This document shows, piece after piece, positions 28,154-35,637 of a stretch of 64,000 nucleotides of DNA (positions are counted from its first letter, which is position 1; the number at the start of each line of letters is the position of its first letter). The position numbers and the translations under genes are program-made. The stretch spans positions 1-64,000 of the forward strand of contig NZ_JACHIN010000003.1 of assembly GCF_014203235.1 (NCBI RefSeq). Reading direction: 5' to 3'. This DNA comes from Nonomuraea endophytica. Lineage in GTDB: Bacteria; Actinomycetota; Actinomycetes; Streptosporangiales; Streptosporangiaceae. Below the pieces are notes generated by a model, which saw nothing but the letters and a program-made list of their open reading frames with translations, was not told the DNA's origin and made no database searches.

Positions 28154-28186
28154 CGAGGCCGTGCGTCGGGCAGACGTACGGCCTCG
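28154..28186. terminator. Inverted repeat between convergent thiE and polyprenyl synthase genes
   Basis: CGAGGCCGT (28154-28162) and ACGGCCTCG (28178-28186) form a 9-bp stem with a 15-nt loop in the 69-bp gap between converging stops. It could end transcripts from both sides. Confidence 0.55.
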
Positions 28187-28204
28187 CCGTCCCTCGCGCC
28201 GCCG

Positions 28205-29263
28205 TCAGGACTGGCGGGAGGTGGCGGCGACGGCCAGGTCGTCCAGCGCCGCCCGCGCCTCCTCCGTGATCGGCGCCCTGGCCAGCGCCGCGAGCGCCTC
28301 GTCCAGGTAGGACGCGATCAGGTCCTCGCACTCCTGCAGCGCCCCGGTGTCGTTGATGATGCCGCGCAGCGTCGCCACGCCCTGCTCGTCCAGCGCCGGA
28401 TCGCCCAGCAGGCGGCGCACGATCTGGGCGTCGTCCGAAGTGGCGGCCGCCAGCGTCTTGGCCACGAGCATCGTCCGCTTGCCCTCGCGCAGGTCGTCCC
28501 CGGCCGGCTTGCCCGTCTGCGCCGGGTCGCCGAACACGCCCAGGATGTCGTCGCGCAGCTGGAAGGCGATGCCGACGCGCCGGCCGTACTCCACGCAGAG
28601 CTCGTCGATCCACGGCTCCGTGCCGCGGGCCGCGAGCACGAGCCCGAGCCGCAGCGGCTGCTCCACCGAATACTTGCCGCTCTTGTACAGCGCCACCCGC
28701 AGCGCCGAGTCGAAGGAGTTCTCGCCGTGGGCCTGCTCCAGCAGGTCCAGGTACTGGCCGCACATCAGCTCGGTGCGCATGTGGTCGTGCAACGGCTGCG
28801 CGGCCGCCAGCGACTCCGGCGGCAGCGCGCTGGTGCGCCACATCTCGCCCGACCAGATGAGCAGCAGGTTGCCCAGCAGGATCGCGGCGCCCTCGCCGAA
28901 CTGCTCGGCCGCGCCGTGCCAGCCCGCCTTCTCGTGCAGCGCCTGGAAACGGCGGTGCGCGGACGGCATGCCGCGGCGCAGATCGCTCTTGTCCATGACG
29001 TCGTCGTGGACCAGCGCGCTGGCCTGCAGCAGCTCCAGCGAGGCAGCCGCGGCGAAGATGCCGGGCCCGTCCTCGCCGCCCGCGCCGCGCCAGCCCCAGT
29101 AGCAGAACGCCGGACGCAGCCGCTTGCCCCCCGACAGCAGGTCGTTCGCCGCCGCCAGCAGCGGCTCCAGGTCGGGGTCGCCGAGGGCAGGCTCCTGCCG
29201 GCCGACGAACTGCCTGAGCGAACGGTCCACCTGCTGGCGCAGGGCGTCAGTGGTCATGCTCAT
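28205..29263 (-). CDS. Polyprenyl (geranylgeranyl-type) diphosphate synthase
   Basis: A 352-residue trans-isoprenyl diphosphate synthase. The two Asp-rich motifs are LVHDDVMDKSDLRRG and QLRDDILGVFGD; GGKRLRPAFCYW and GKRTMLVAKTL complete the active site. The first motif is DDxxD, and bulky residues upstream (LELLQASAL) influence chain length, but product length cannot be read reliably. ATG at 29263 (MSMTTDALRQQ) or 29257 is plausible. It is divergent from metF, an arrangement also recalled near Rv2175c in mycobacteria (idsA2). Confidence 0.9.
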   Translation of the reverse strand: MSMTTDALRQQVDRSLRQFVGRQEPALGDPDLEPLLAAANDLLSGGKRLRPAFCYWGWRGAGGEDGPGIFAAAASLELLQASALVHDDVMDKSDLRRGMPSAHRRFQALHEKAGWHGAAEQFGEGAAILLGNLLLIWSGEMWRTSALPPESLAAAQPLHDHMRTELMCGQYLDLLEQAHGENSFDSALRVALYKSGKYSVEQPLRLGLVLAARGTEPWIDELCVEYGRRVGIAFQLRDDILGVFGDPAQTGKPAGDDLREGKRTMLVAKTLAAATSDDAQIVRRLLGDPALDEQGVATLRGIINDTGALQECEDLIASYLDEALAALARAPITEEARAALDDLAVAATSRQS

Positions 29264-29327
29264 GAGACTAACGGGCGGTGGACCAGGCTTCGATCTCCGC
29301 TCGATCCGTGGGCGGTAACCTTGGTGC

Positions 29328-30248
29328 ATGGCGCTTGGTCGACCCTCCATCCTGCCCGATCGTGTTCCCACCGTGCGCGAGCTGCTCGCCTCCGGTGGAC
29401 GGTCGTTCTCCTTCGAATTCTTCCCGCCGAAGACCGACGAAGGCGAGCGGCAGCTGTGGCGAGCCATCCGCGAGCTGGAGTCGCTCCGTCCCACCTTCGT
29501 CTCCGTGACGTACGGCGCGGGCGGCACCACCCGCGACCGCACCGTCGACATCGTCGAACGCGTCGCTCACGAGACCACGCTCACCCCGGTGGCGCACTTC
29601 ACCGCCGTCAACCACTCCATCCGCGAGCTGCGCCACCTGGTGGGCCGCTTCGCCGACGCCGGGGTGCGCAACATCCTGGCCGTGCGCGGCGACCCTCCCG
29701 GCGACCCGACGGCCGAGTGGGTCCAGCACCCGGAAGGCGTCCTCTACGCCGAGGAACTGGTCAGGCTGATCCGCCAGGCCGGTGACTTCTGCGTGGGCGT
29801 GGCCGCCTTCCCCTACAAGCACCCCCGCTCGCCGTCCATCGAGTCCGACACCGACTACTTCGTGCAGAAGTGCCGTGCGGGCGCCGACTACGCGATCACC
29901 CAGATGTTCTTCCAGGCCGAGGACTACCTGCGGCTGCGCGACCGGGTGGCGGCCAAGGGCTGCACCACTCCGATCATCCCGTGCATCATGCCCGTCACCC
30001 AGATGAGCACGATCGCCCGTTCCGAGCAGTTGTCCGGGGCGCCGTTCCCGCCGGACGTGGCCGCGCGCTTCGAGGCGGTGGCCGACGACCCGGTGGCGGT
30101 GCGGCGGCTGGGCATCGACCACGGGGCCGAGCTGTGCCAGCGGCTGCTCGACGAGGGCGCGCCGGGCATCCACTTCATCACGTTCAACCGCTCCAGCGCC
30201 TCGGCCGAGGTGTTCCAGCGGCTCAACCACTCGGCGGTGGCGGTCTGA
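29328..30248 (+). CDS. metF: 5,10-methylenetetrahydrofolate reductase
   Basis: Reduces methylene-THF to methyl-THF for methionine synthesis. The 306-residue flavin TIM barrel shows FSFEFFPPKTDEGERQLWR, FVSVTYGAGGTTRDRT, NILAVRGDPPGDP, GVAAFPYKHPRSPS, AITQMFFQAEDYL and IPCIMPVTQ. No ribosome-binding site precedes the ATG, but a -10-like TAACCT at 29316-29321 ends 6 nt before it, which suggests a leaderless transcript. Confidence 0.95.
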   Translation: MALGRPSILPDRVPTVRELLASGGRSFSFEFFPPKTDEGERQLWRAIRELESLRPTFVSVTYGAGGTTRDRTVDIVERVAHETTLTPVAHFTAVNHSIRELRHLVGRFADAGVRNILAVRGDPPGDPTAEWVQHPEGVLYAEELVRLIRQAGDFCVGVAAFPYKHPRSPSIESDTDYFVQKCRAGADYAITQMFFQAEDYLRLRDRVAAKGCTTPIIPCIMPVTQMSTIARSEQLSGAPFPPDVAARFEAVADDPVAVRRLGIDHGAELCQRLLDEGAPGIHFITFNRSSASAEVFQRLNHSAVAV

Positions 30249-30269
30249 CCTGAGGCCCGCCGTACCCAC

Positions 30270-31385
30270 TCAAAAGCCGCACAGTGTGCGGATGTCGCGG
30301 CAGGCGCCCACCACGCGGTCCACGTCCTGGTCGGACAGGGCCGCGTGCAGGGCCAGCCGCACCAGGCCGCGCTCGTGCGAGCCGGACGGCGGGAAGCAGG
30401 CCGAGCCGTAGACGCCGCGCTGTTCCAGCAGGTCGCGGGCGAGCAGGACGTCGGTCCTGCTGCGCGCGCCCAGCGCGAGGATGTGGGCGTGGCCGGGCTC
30501 GGGGTCGTAGCCGAGCGTGGTGATCTCCTGGCGCAGGCGGCGGGTGATCTCGCGCAGGCGGGTGCGCCGCCAGTCCTCCTCGCGCACCAGCGCCAGCGCC
30601 GCGGCCAGCCCCGCGACATCGTGCGGCTGCAGCGGCGAGCTGTACACCGCGGGGAAGGCCTCCGCGCGGAAGTAGGGCACGAACTCCGGGCGGTCGCAGA
30701 CGATCAGCCCCGCCCGCCCCGGTATCGCCTTGGCCAGGCTGGCCGTCCTGAAGTCGGCGCCCACCCGCGCGGCCAGCCCCTCGCCGTGCGGGCCGTGCGT
30801 GCCGAGCGCGTGCGACTCGTCCACCACCAGCAGGCACTCGTACTCGCGCGCCGTCGCGGCCACCTCCGCCAGCGGGCAGACCGCGCCGTCGACGCCGTAG
30901 ACCGCGTCCACGGCGATCACCCCCGAGCCGTGCCTGCTCAGGCGGCCGCGCAGGTGGTCGGGATCGTTGTGGCGGAACCACACCACGGGCGCGCGCGCCG
31001 CGTGCGCGCCCTCCCGCAGCGAGTGATGCGCGCGTTCGTCCAGGTAGACCGGCAGGCGCGGGTCGGCGATCAGCTGCATCAGCCCCGTGTTCGCCGCCCA
31101 CCCCGACGGGCACAGCACCGCCGCCGACGCGCCGAGGAAGGTCGCGAACTCCGCCTCCAGACGATCCTGCTTCTCCGGTACGGCTGCCGCCTCCATCGCC
31201 CGCGCCATGGCCGAGACGATGCGCGGATGCCGCGCGATGGCCAGGCAGTCGCTGCCGGTCAGGATGATCGCGTCGGGATCCGGCGGGCGGCTGGCGAGCA
31301 TGAGCGGCCCGGCCCAGGTGCCCGAGATCCGCGCCAGGTGGAAGGCGTTGAGCCGCTCGTCGAGGCGGTCCCGGGCGCTGGGCAT
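30270..31385 (-). CDS. CqsA-like alpha-oxoamine synthase (autoinducer synthase family)
   Basis: A 371-residue PLP fold-type I enzyme of the 8-amino-7-oxononanoate synthase/CqsA group. LCPSGWAANTGLMQLI (about 91-106), VYLDERAHHSLREGAHAA, RHGSGVIAVDAVYG, VVDESHALGTHGPHGEGL (Asp189, His192) and ASLAKAIPGRAG with Lys219 are clear. By recollection these blocks resemble Vibrio CqsA, which makes aminoketone signal precursors, more than BioF or KBL. It would condense an acyl-CoA with an amino acid. No bio genes adjoin it. It converges with metF, 21 nt apart. Confidence 0.78.
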   Translation of the reverse strand: MPSARDRLDERLNAFHLARISGTWAGPLMLASRPPDPDAIILTGSDCLAIARHPRIVSAMARAMEAAAVPEKQDRLEAEFATFLGASAAVLCPSGWAANTGLMQLIADPRLPVYLDERAHHSLREGAHAARAPVVWFRHNDPDHLRGRLSRHGSGVIAVDAVYGVDGAVCPLAEVAATAREYECLLVVDESHALGTHGPHGEGLAARVGADFRTASLAKAIPGRAGLIVCDRPEFVPYFRAEAFPAVYSSPLQPHDVAGLAAALALVREEDWRRTRLREITRRLRQEITTLGYDPEPGHAHILALGARSRTDVLLARDLLEQRGVYGSACFPPSGSHERGLVRLALHAALSDQDVDRVVGACRDIRTLCGF

Positions 31386-31449
31386 GGCAACCTTTTCATG
31401 GAGTCAAGAATCGGTCACGCTCTGTGATCGAATGGATGCCCGGCCGATC

Positions 31450-31466
31450 GGCGGTCAAACACCGCC
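31450..31466 (-). terminator. Small hairpin downstream of the GNAT gene
   Basis: GGCGGT (31450-31455) and ACCGCC (31461-31466) form a 6-bp stem with loop CAAAC, starting 5 nt after the GNAT stop. A 10-bp palindrome GCCGATCGGC (31443-31452) overlaps it. Weak terminator candidate. Confidence 0.35.
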
Positions 31467-31471
31467 GCGGG

Positions 31472-32086
31472 TCAAGAAAGGGGGAGAGGGCGGCCGACGA
31501 TCGCGTACTCCTCGTAGCCGCCCGGGAAGACGAAGTGCGTCAGCAGGTCGGTGAAGCCGAGCGCGGCGTACAGGTGACGGGCGGCCGTCGGGCGGTCGTG
31601 CGTGGACAGCACGCCGGAACGCTCCTTCCTGCCCGCGCACAGCGTGTTGATCATCGCCCGGCCGATGCCCTTGCCCTGGAAGTCCGGGTGCACGTGGATC
31701 TCGGCCAGCTCGAACGCGTCGCCGAGCCACGCGTCGGCGGCCTCGCCGCCCGACTTCTCGGCCAGGGCCCGGGTGACCACGTCGTGCCACCACTGGCCGA
31801 TCGCGCCGTGAAAACCGTAGGCGAAACCGACCACCTGGTGCTCGTCCTGCCTCTCGCCGGCGGGACCCAGGTCCACGGCGCCCGCTCGGACCGCGGGCAC
31901 CTGCCGGAGCTCGGCGAAATAGCACTGGAACAGCGGGTACGTGCTGTGGTTGTGCATGATGCCCTTGCGACCGGTGACCTGCTCCACCGGCGGGCGCATG
32001 GCGGCGGAGTAGACGTCGATCACGGTGTCCAGCCGCTCGACGAACTCCGCCGGGCCCGCGCCGCGAAACTCGATCACCCGGTGCAC
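31472..32086 (-). CDS. GNAT-family N-acetyltransferase
   Basis: A 204-residue acetyltransferase. The acetyl-CoA-binding motif A is AEIHVHPDFQGKGIGRAMINTL (about 127-147), followed by LSTHDRPTAARHLYAALGF. An N-terminal YSAAMRPPVEQVTGRKGIMHNH block belongs to a common actinobacterial subgroup of unknown substrate. GTG at 32086 lies 1 nt after the stop of the deacylase gene, so the pair is an operon. Confidence 0.85.
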   Translation of the reverse strand: MHRVIEFRGAGPAEFVERLDTVIDVYSAAMRPPVEQVTGRKGIMHNHSTYPLFQCYFAELRQVPAVRAGAVDLGPAGERQDEHQVVGFAYGFHGAIGQWWHDVVTRALAEKSGGEAADAWLGDAFELAEIHVHPDFQGKGIGRAMINTLCAGRKERSGVLSTHDRPTAARHLYAALGFTDLLTHFVFPGGYEEYAIVGRPLPLS

Positions 32087-32087
32087 G

Positions 32088-32564
32088 CTACTCCACGTCC
32101 GCGGGGGTGCCGCCGGTCATCCGGACCAGCTCGTCGAACGAGGTGGGGAAGACCGTGTGCGGATGGCCGCCGGCCGCCCACACCACCTCGTGCTTGCCGA
32201 GCCAGGTGTCGACCAGCGTACGGACCGGGGCCGGATGGCCGACCGGGGCGACGCCGCCGATGGGCTGTCCGGTCGCGTCCCTGACGAACTCGGGCGAGGC
32301 TCTGCGTACCTTCCGGGCTCCCACGATGCCCGCGATCAGCTCCACGTTGACGCGGTGGGCGCCGCTCGTCAGCACCAGCAGCGGGGCGCCGTCGGCGTCG
32401 AAGATGAGGCTGTTGGCGATGGCGCCCACCTCGCAGCCGAGCTGGGCCGCGGCGGTGGCGGCCGTCGGCGCCATCTCCGGCAATATCACGATCTCACCCG
32501 TCGCTCCGAGTCCGCGCAGGACATCGGCCACATGGACGGCGTTGGCAGGCAACTTCTCCGGCAT
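32088..32564 (-). CDS. YbaK/EbsC-type aminoacyl-tRNA deacylase-like protein
   Basis: A 158-residue YbaK/ProX-domain protein. Family features are VILPEMAPTAATAAAQLGCEVGAIANSL (block broken by the active-site region), GAHRVNVELIAGIVGARKVRRASPEFV, GQPIGGVAPVGHP and AAGGHPHTVFPTSFDELV. Relatives hydrolyse misacylated tRNA(Pro). A free-standing role in translation quality control is likely; the exact mischarged substrate cannot be told. It precedes a GNAT gene by 1 nt. Confidence 0.88.
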   Translation of the reverse strand: MPEKLPANAVHVADVLRGLGATGEIVILPEMAPTAATAAAQLGCEVGAIANSLIFDADGAPLLVLTSGAHRVNVELIAGIVGARKVRRASPEFVRDATGQPIGGVAPVGHPAPVRTLVDTWLGKHEVVWAAGGHPHTVFPTSFDELVRMTGGTPADVE

Positions 32565-32652
32565 GCCGACACTCTAAACAGATTGACCCGCGGATTACCT
32601 CGACATGGTGGTGGTGTAGGGTCCCTTGATTCGATTGTTAGTGATATGAGGG

Positions 32653-33492
32653 GTGATGTACGTGGGGGGACCTCGTCGGCGCGGGGCGCTCGGCTTTGCC
32701 GCTCTTGTGACGGTGGGGGCCGTCGCGTTCACCGGTGTGGGCACGGCCGGGGCGGAAGCCGTACCGGCCGCAAGCCAGATGGCAGCCGCCGCACAGACAC
32801 AGGCGGCCGCCAGCACCAGCACCAGCACGAGCGGCGCGGCCGCATTCGCCGCACCGAAGAAGAAGCTGAAGCTCGGCGCCAAGGGCAAGACGGTCGTCCT
32901 GCTCCAGAAGCGGCTCGCGGAGCTCGGCTACCGCCCGGGCAAGGCCGACGGCCGCTACGGCGGCTCGACGCTGACCGCCATCTGGGCCTTCCAGAAAGTC
33001 AACGGCATCAGGCCGACCAGCACCATCAGCAGCAGGACCTGGAACGCCCTGGAGACCCCGAAGCTCCCCAAGGTCCTCGTCAAGAACGGCAAGCCGACCC
33101 GGGCCGAGGTGAACCTCAGCACCCAGATCATGGTCATGTACGTCAAGGGCGAGCCCAAACTGATCACCCACATCTCGTCGGGCAGCGGCATCCCGTACTG
33201 CGAGACGACGACGTGGCAGGGCAAGAGCCAGCGCTTCTGCGGCTCAGCCCGCACCCCGACCGGCAACTTCCGGACCACGTGGCGTCGGAGCGGCTGGCAC
33301 AAGAGCTACCTCGGCCAGTTGTACAACCCGATCTTCTTCAACGGCGGGATCGCGTTCCACGGAGCGCTGTCCGTGCCGTTGTCCCCGGCGTCACACGGTT
33401 GCGTACGTCTGCCGATGAACGTGGCCCAGACGTTGCCCGGCATGCTCGGCAAGGGCGTCCCCGTCCACGTCCGAGGCGCCTTCAGACGCTGA
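32653..33492 (+). CDS. Secreted L,D-transpeptidase with peptidoglycan-binding domain
   Basis: A 279-residue cell-wall enzyme. After a signal peptide (ALGFAALVTVGAVAFTGVGTAGA) and an Ala/Thr/Ser-rich linker comes a PG_binding_1 domain (LGAKGKTVVLLQKRLAELGY, FQKVNGI; about 75-130). The YkuD domain has IAFHGALSV and the catalytic SHGCVRLPMNVA near 250. It should form 3-3 cross-links or attach proteins to peptidoglycan. GTG at 32653 or ATG at 32656 can serve; GAGGGG lies just upstream. Confidence 0.93.
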   Translation: MMYVGGPRRRGALGFAALVTVGAVAFTGVGTAGAEAVPAASQMAAAAQTQAAASTSTSTSGAAAFAAPKKKLKLGAKGKTVVLLQKRLAELGYRPGKADGRYGGSTLTAIWAFQKVNGIRPTSTISSRTWNALETPKLPKVLVKNGKPTRAEVNLSTQIMVMYVKGEPKLITHISSGSGIPYCETTTWQGKSQRFCGSARTPTGNFRTTWRRSGWHKSYLGQLYNPIFFNGGIAFHGALSVPLSPASHGCVRLPMNVAQTLPGMLGKGVPVHVRGAFRR

Positions 33493-33508
33493 CCCCCAAA
33501 GGCACGGT

Positions 33509-33575
33509 CCTCCCCAAGGGCGCGCTTCGCGCGTCCGGGGGAGGGCTGGCCTGACGGGGGAGCCCAACTCCCCCG
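33509..33575 (+). terminator. Two tandem hairpins after the L,D-transpeptidase gene
   Basis: CCTCCCC (33509-33515) pairs with GGGGAGG (33538-33544), with an inner CGCGC/GCGCG stem. Directly after it CGGGGGAG (33555-33562) pairs with CTCCCCCG (33568-33575) around CCCAA. The first follows the stop by 16 nt. Together they form a strong transcription end. Confidence 0.7.
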
Positions 33576-33642
33576 AACCCCCTCGCCGGTGGCCTGCCGG
33601 CCCCCGGTCCCCCGGACGTGACCCCGGGCACGGCGGAAAGAC

Positions 33643-33694
33643 CTTCTGACTGCAGATCAGAAGATCAAGGGCTTCGAGCGCCCGGCGTAGTCCA
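33643..33694 (+). other. tRNA-like fragment (tRNA-Cys-like anticodon arm to CCA)
   Basis: CTTCTGA and TCAGAAG close a 7-nt loop CTGCAGA, which places GCA after a U33 equivalent as in tRNA-Cys. A T-arm-like GGGC/GCCC stem with TTCGA loop (33669-33683) and a CCA at 33692-33694 follow. The outer T-stem pair is mismatched, C53-G61 is inverted relative to the invariant G-C, and no 5' acceptor strand or D-arm is found. It is not a functional tRNA; a 3' tRNA remnant at an old integration site is one reading, chance another. Confidence 0.3.
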
Positions 33695-33754
33695 GTTGGA
33701 CAGACGGGCGCCTGCGGCGTCGGAACTGGTGGTCTTGGACGTCGGCTGCGCATT

Positions 33755-34540
33755 TCAGGCTTGGTCGAGCCCTTCCCGCAAGCGCCGAACCCAGTCCGCC
33801 GGGAAGACTTGCTCAAGCCGCTCCTTGCTGGTCTCCAGCAGCCCTTCTTGCGCCAGAGGAAGCAGGGCGCCGTCCCGGACGGCCTTGTGATTCTCAGGCG
33901 CCGGGCAGATCAGGACGGAGAGGATCCGGCATGTCCGTTGCAGCTCTTTGACTCCGGTCGTGTGGATCATGTTCTTGATAGGCTCCCACGCTGTCCGCGC
34001 GGCAAGGCCCACCAGTCCATTGACGAAAGGGCTGCGCCGCTCGGCAGCTCGGGAGCGCATGATGACCGCGGTCATATACTCCGGTACTTGATCCAGGGCT
34101 TTCGAGAATTCCTCGATGGCTTCGGCCGCGGCGACGAGAAGATCACACCAGAAATGTTCAGTGAGTTTTCTCCTGGCCGACCTAGGCTCGCTGCCGCCGA
34201 ACTTCTCGTCGAGTTGCCGAACTACAGGGCCGGCGAGAATGTTGCCGACTGTCTGGATTTGCTCGATTGTCTCGGGGTTCTCCGATAGCCAGTCGACGAG
34301 ATCGACTGTTGCGCTGTCCGTGGCGGCCGCCTTTCTCCGTCTGGATGGCTCTTGTCGCTTCTGCGGTGGCCGAGCCGCCGCCCACTCGGAGTCGTTGCGG
34401 TCTCTCGCAACTTGACGAGCGACGGGAGAGGGGTCGCGGGCCAACCGGAGACCATCGGTCCAGCCGTGCTGCGTCCCGCCGCATGCGGAACATCCACAGG
34501 CATGTCTTCTTGCGCGCTCACAGTTCACAGGGTGCGTCAT
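33755..34540 (-). CDS. Hypothetical protein with N-terminal Cys-rich CGG-HGW motif
   Basis: A 261-residue protein I do not recognise. The N-terminus CERARRHACGCSACGGTQHGW looks like a small metal-binding knuckle (CxCxxC then HGW), followed by a basic linker (QKRQEPSRRRKAAA) and a helical region from about 80 on (ENPETIEQIQTVGNILAGPVV, LLVAAAEAIEEFSKALDQVPEYM). No membrane segment or signal peptide is visible. Codon third positions are less GC-rich than in neighbours, suggesting acquisition. It lies between a tRNA-like fragment and an isolated S15 gene. Confidence 0.6.
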   Translation of the reverse strand: MTHPVNCERARRHACGCSACGGTQHGWTDGLRLARDPSPVARQVARDRNDSEWAAARPPQKRQEPSRRRKAAATDSATVDLVDWLSENPETIEQIQTVGNILAGPVVRQLDEKFGGSEPRSARRKLTEHFWCDLLVAAAEAIEEFSKALDQVPEYMTAVIMRSRAAERRSPFVNGLVGLAARTAWEPIKNMIHTTGVKELQRTCRILSVLICPAPENHKAVRDGALLPLAQEGLLETSKERLEQVFPADWVRRLREGLDQA

Positions 34541-34885
34541 CCGTCCTCCGCTACGTTCGGCACCACACTGGACCGGCAGCCCGCAGAAGAGGCCCTATTC
34601 CGTTGAATCACAAACAGCAAGAAGTGAAATGGTTGCCAGGGTTAGTGCGGCGTATCGCTTCGGATAGAAGGAGAGACCGGGTTCGGATAATGGCCGTCTG
34701 GGATGATCCAAAGGGCCGCTATCGGCCCCGCTTCTTCGGAACGGTCGATGCCCTGATTAAGGCGGCCTAGCTTCTTGTGGGATTCCGGACTGGGAATATG
34801 TTCATCGGGTCCCGTGAACGGCGCAGGACGCTCAACTGAGGTGGCCGGCCGGGTGCCGGAGGAGTTGCTTCCTCCGGCACCGGTG
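34541..34885. other. 345-bp gap with a possible 26-codon ORF remnant
   Basis: Less GC-rich than its surroundings. The only coding hint is an open plus-strand stretch ending at 34770, whose last part from ATG 34690 reads MAVWDDPKGRYRPRFFGTVD then five more residues. AAGGAGA at about 34668 is too far upstream to be a convincing ribosome-binding site. It could be the tail of a degraded gene. The right end carries the rpsO-like terminator. Confidence 0.3.
34852..34881 (-). terminator. Hairpin terminator of the S15 gene
   Basis: GGTGCCGGAGGA (34852-34863) and TCCTCCGGCACC (34870-34881) form a perfect 12-bp stem with a 6-nt loop, 4 nt after the S15 stop on the minus strand. Confidence 0.7.
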
Positions 34886-35155
34886 TCATCGGCGTAGGCC
34901 GAGTCGTTGGATGAGGCGTCGATAGCGGTCGATGTCGGTGTTGCGGAGGTACTTCAGCAGTCGTCGCCGACGGCCGTTGAGCATCTGCAGGCCGCGACGG
35001 CTGTGATGGTCCAGCTGGTGGTCGCGCAGGTGCGCGGTGATGTCGGCGATTCGGTAGGTCAGCAGGGCGATCTGCACTTCGGGTGAACCGGTGTCACCTT
35101 CGAAGGTCGCGTGCTCCGCGATGATCGCCTTCTTGCGCGCGTTGTCGAGCGCCAT
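34886..35155 (-). CDS. rpsO: 30S ribosomal protein S15 (isolated, probably a second copy)
   Basis: A full-length 89-residue S15. [40 protein letters not shown] and [16 protein letters not shown] are the conserved rRNA-binding blocks. The usual neighbour pnp is absent, and the residues [12 protein letters not shown] and QMLN depart from the typical actinobacterial housekeeping copy as I remember it, so a paralogue is likely. AAGGGAG lies 4 nt before the ATG. It has its own terminator and an inverted repeat upstream, so it is transcribed alone. Confidence 0.92.
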   Translation of the reverse strand: MALDNARKKAIIAEHATFEGDTGSPEVQIALLTYRIADITAHLRDHQLDHHSRRGLQMLNGRRRRLLKYLRNTDIDRYRRLIQRLGLRR

Positions 35156-35220
35156 GATCTCCCTTGTTCTCAGGAGGTCGGTCAGCGCGTCACGCGGTCA
35201 GGGCCGCAGGGGCCGGGCGG

Positions 35221-35270
35221 GCATGTTCACGCTGACCAGGGATCGTTTTGATCAGGGCTGGTAAACATGC
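35221..35270. promoter_or_regulatory. Inverted repeat upstream of the S15 gene
   Basis: GCATGTT (35221) and AACATGC (ending 35270) bracket CCAG/CTGG and GATC/GATC pairs around a GTTTT centre. It lies 66-115 nt before the S15 start codon, suitable for an operator or a 5' UTR hairpin. The region is less GC-rich than surrounding genes. Confidence 0.4.
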
Positions 35271-35610
35271 TGGTTCTCCTCCCGTGCCGCGAAGCAATGG
35301 CGGCCGACGGTTCTGCCCGCCGTACCGATCGTTGGCTGGTCGATGTGCGAAGCGCAACTGATTTGGCCGCCCTGGACCGCGCCACAGCCGGGATCAACGA
35401 CGCGAAGTCTTTCCAGCGCGGCCGCGACCTGCTCCGGTTCCCGGGCGCACCAATCGGAGACACCGGTGAACCACCTGTTCCAGATGGTGCCGACGACGTC
35501 AGGGGTGATCCCGCAGGGAGCGATGACCGAGTCGTAAGCCCGCCAGACTCCCCTGCTCGCGGCGCCGTTCAACGAGCCTTTCGTGCTCGCCGAACGCCAC
35601 GCGCCCGGCC
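35252..35610 (-). pseudogene. Possible coding remnant in the 482-bp gap before S15
   Basis: The minus frame has strongly GC-biased third positions through WRAYDSVIAPCGITPDVVGT, IWNRWFTGVSDWCAREPEQ and VAAALERLRVVDPG, which looks coding, but its 5' end runs into the phospholipase D gene without a clear start and its 3' end overlaps the inverted repeat. No homologue is recognised. Otherwise the gap 35156-35637 holds only the inverted repeat and the S15 ribosome-binding site. Confidence 0.3.
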
Positions 35611-35637
35611 GCCGAATCTGAGCGGAGAAGGGCGAGG

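Noticed and set aside
33643..33694. Functional tRNA-Cys gene
   Set aside because: No 5' acceptor strand or D-arm, a mismatched T-stem and inverted C53-G61 exclude a working tRNA; kept only as a fragment.
33618..33890. Plus-strand ORF between the transpeptidase and the unknown Cys-rich gene
   Set aside because: It has no ribosome-binding site or recognisable sequence and overlaps the better-supported minus-strand gene.
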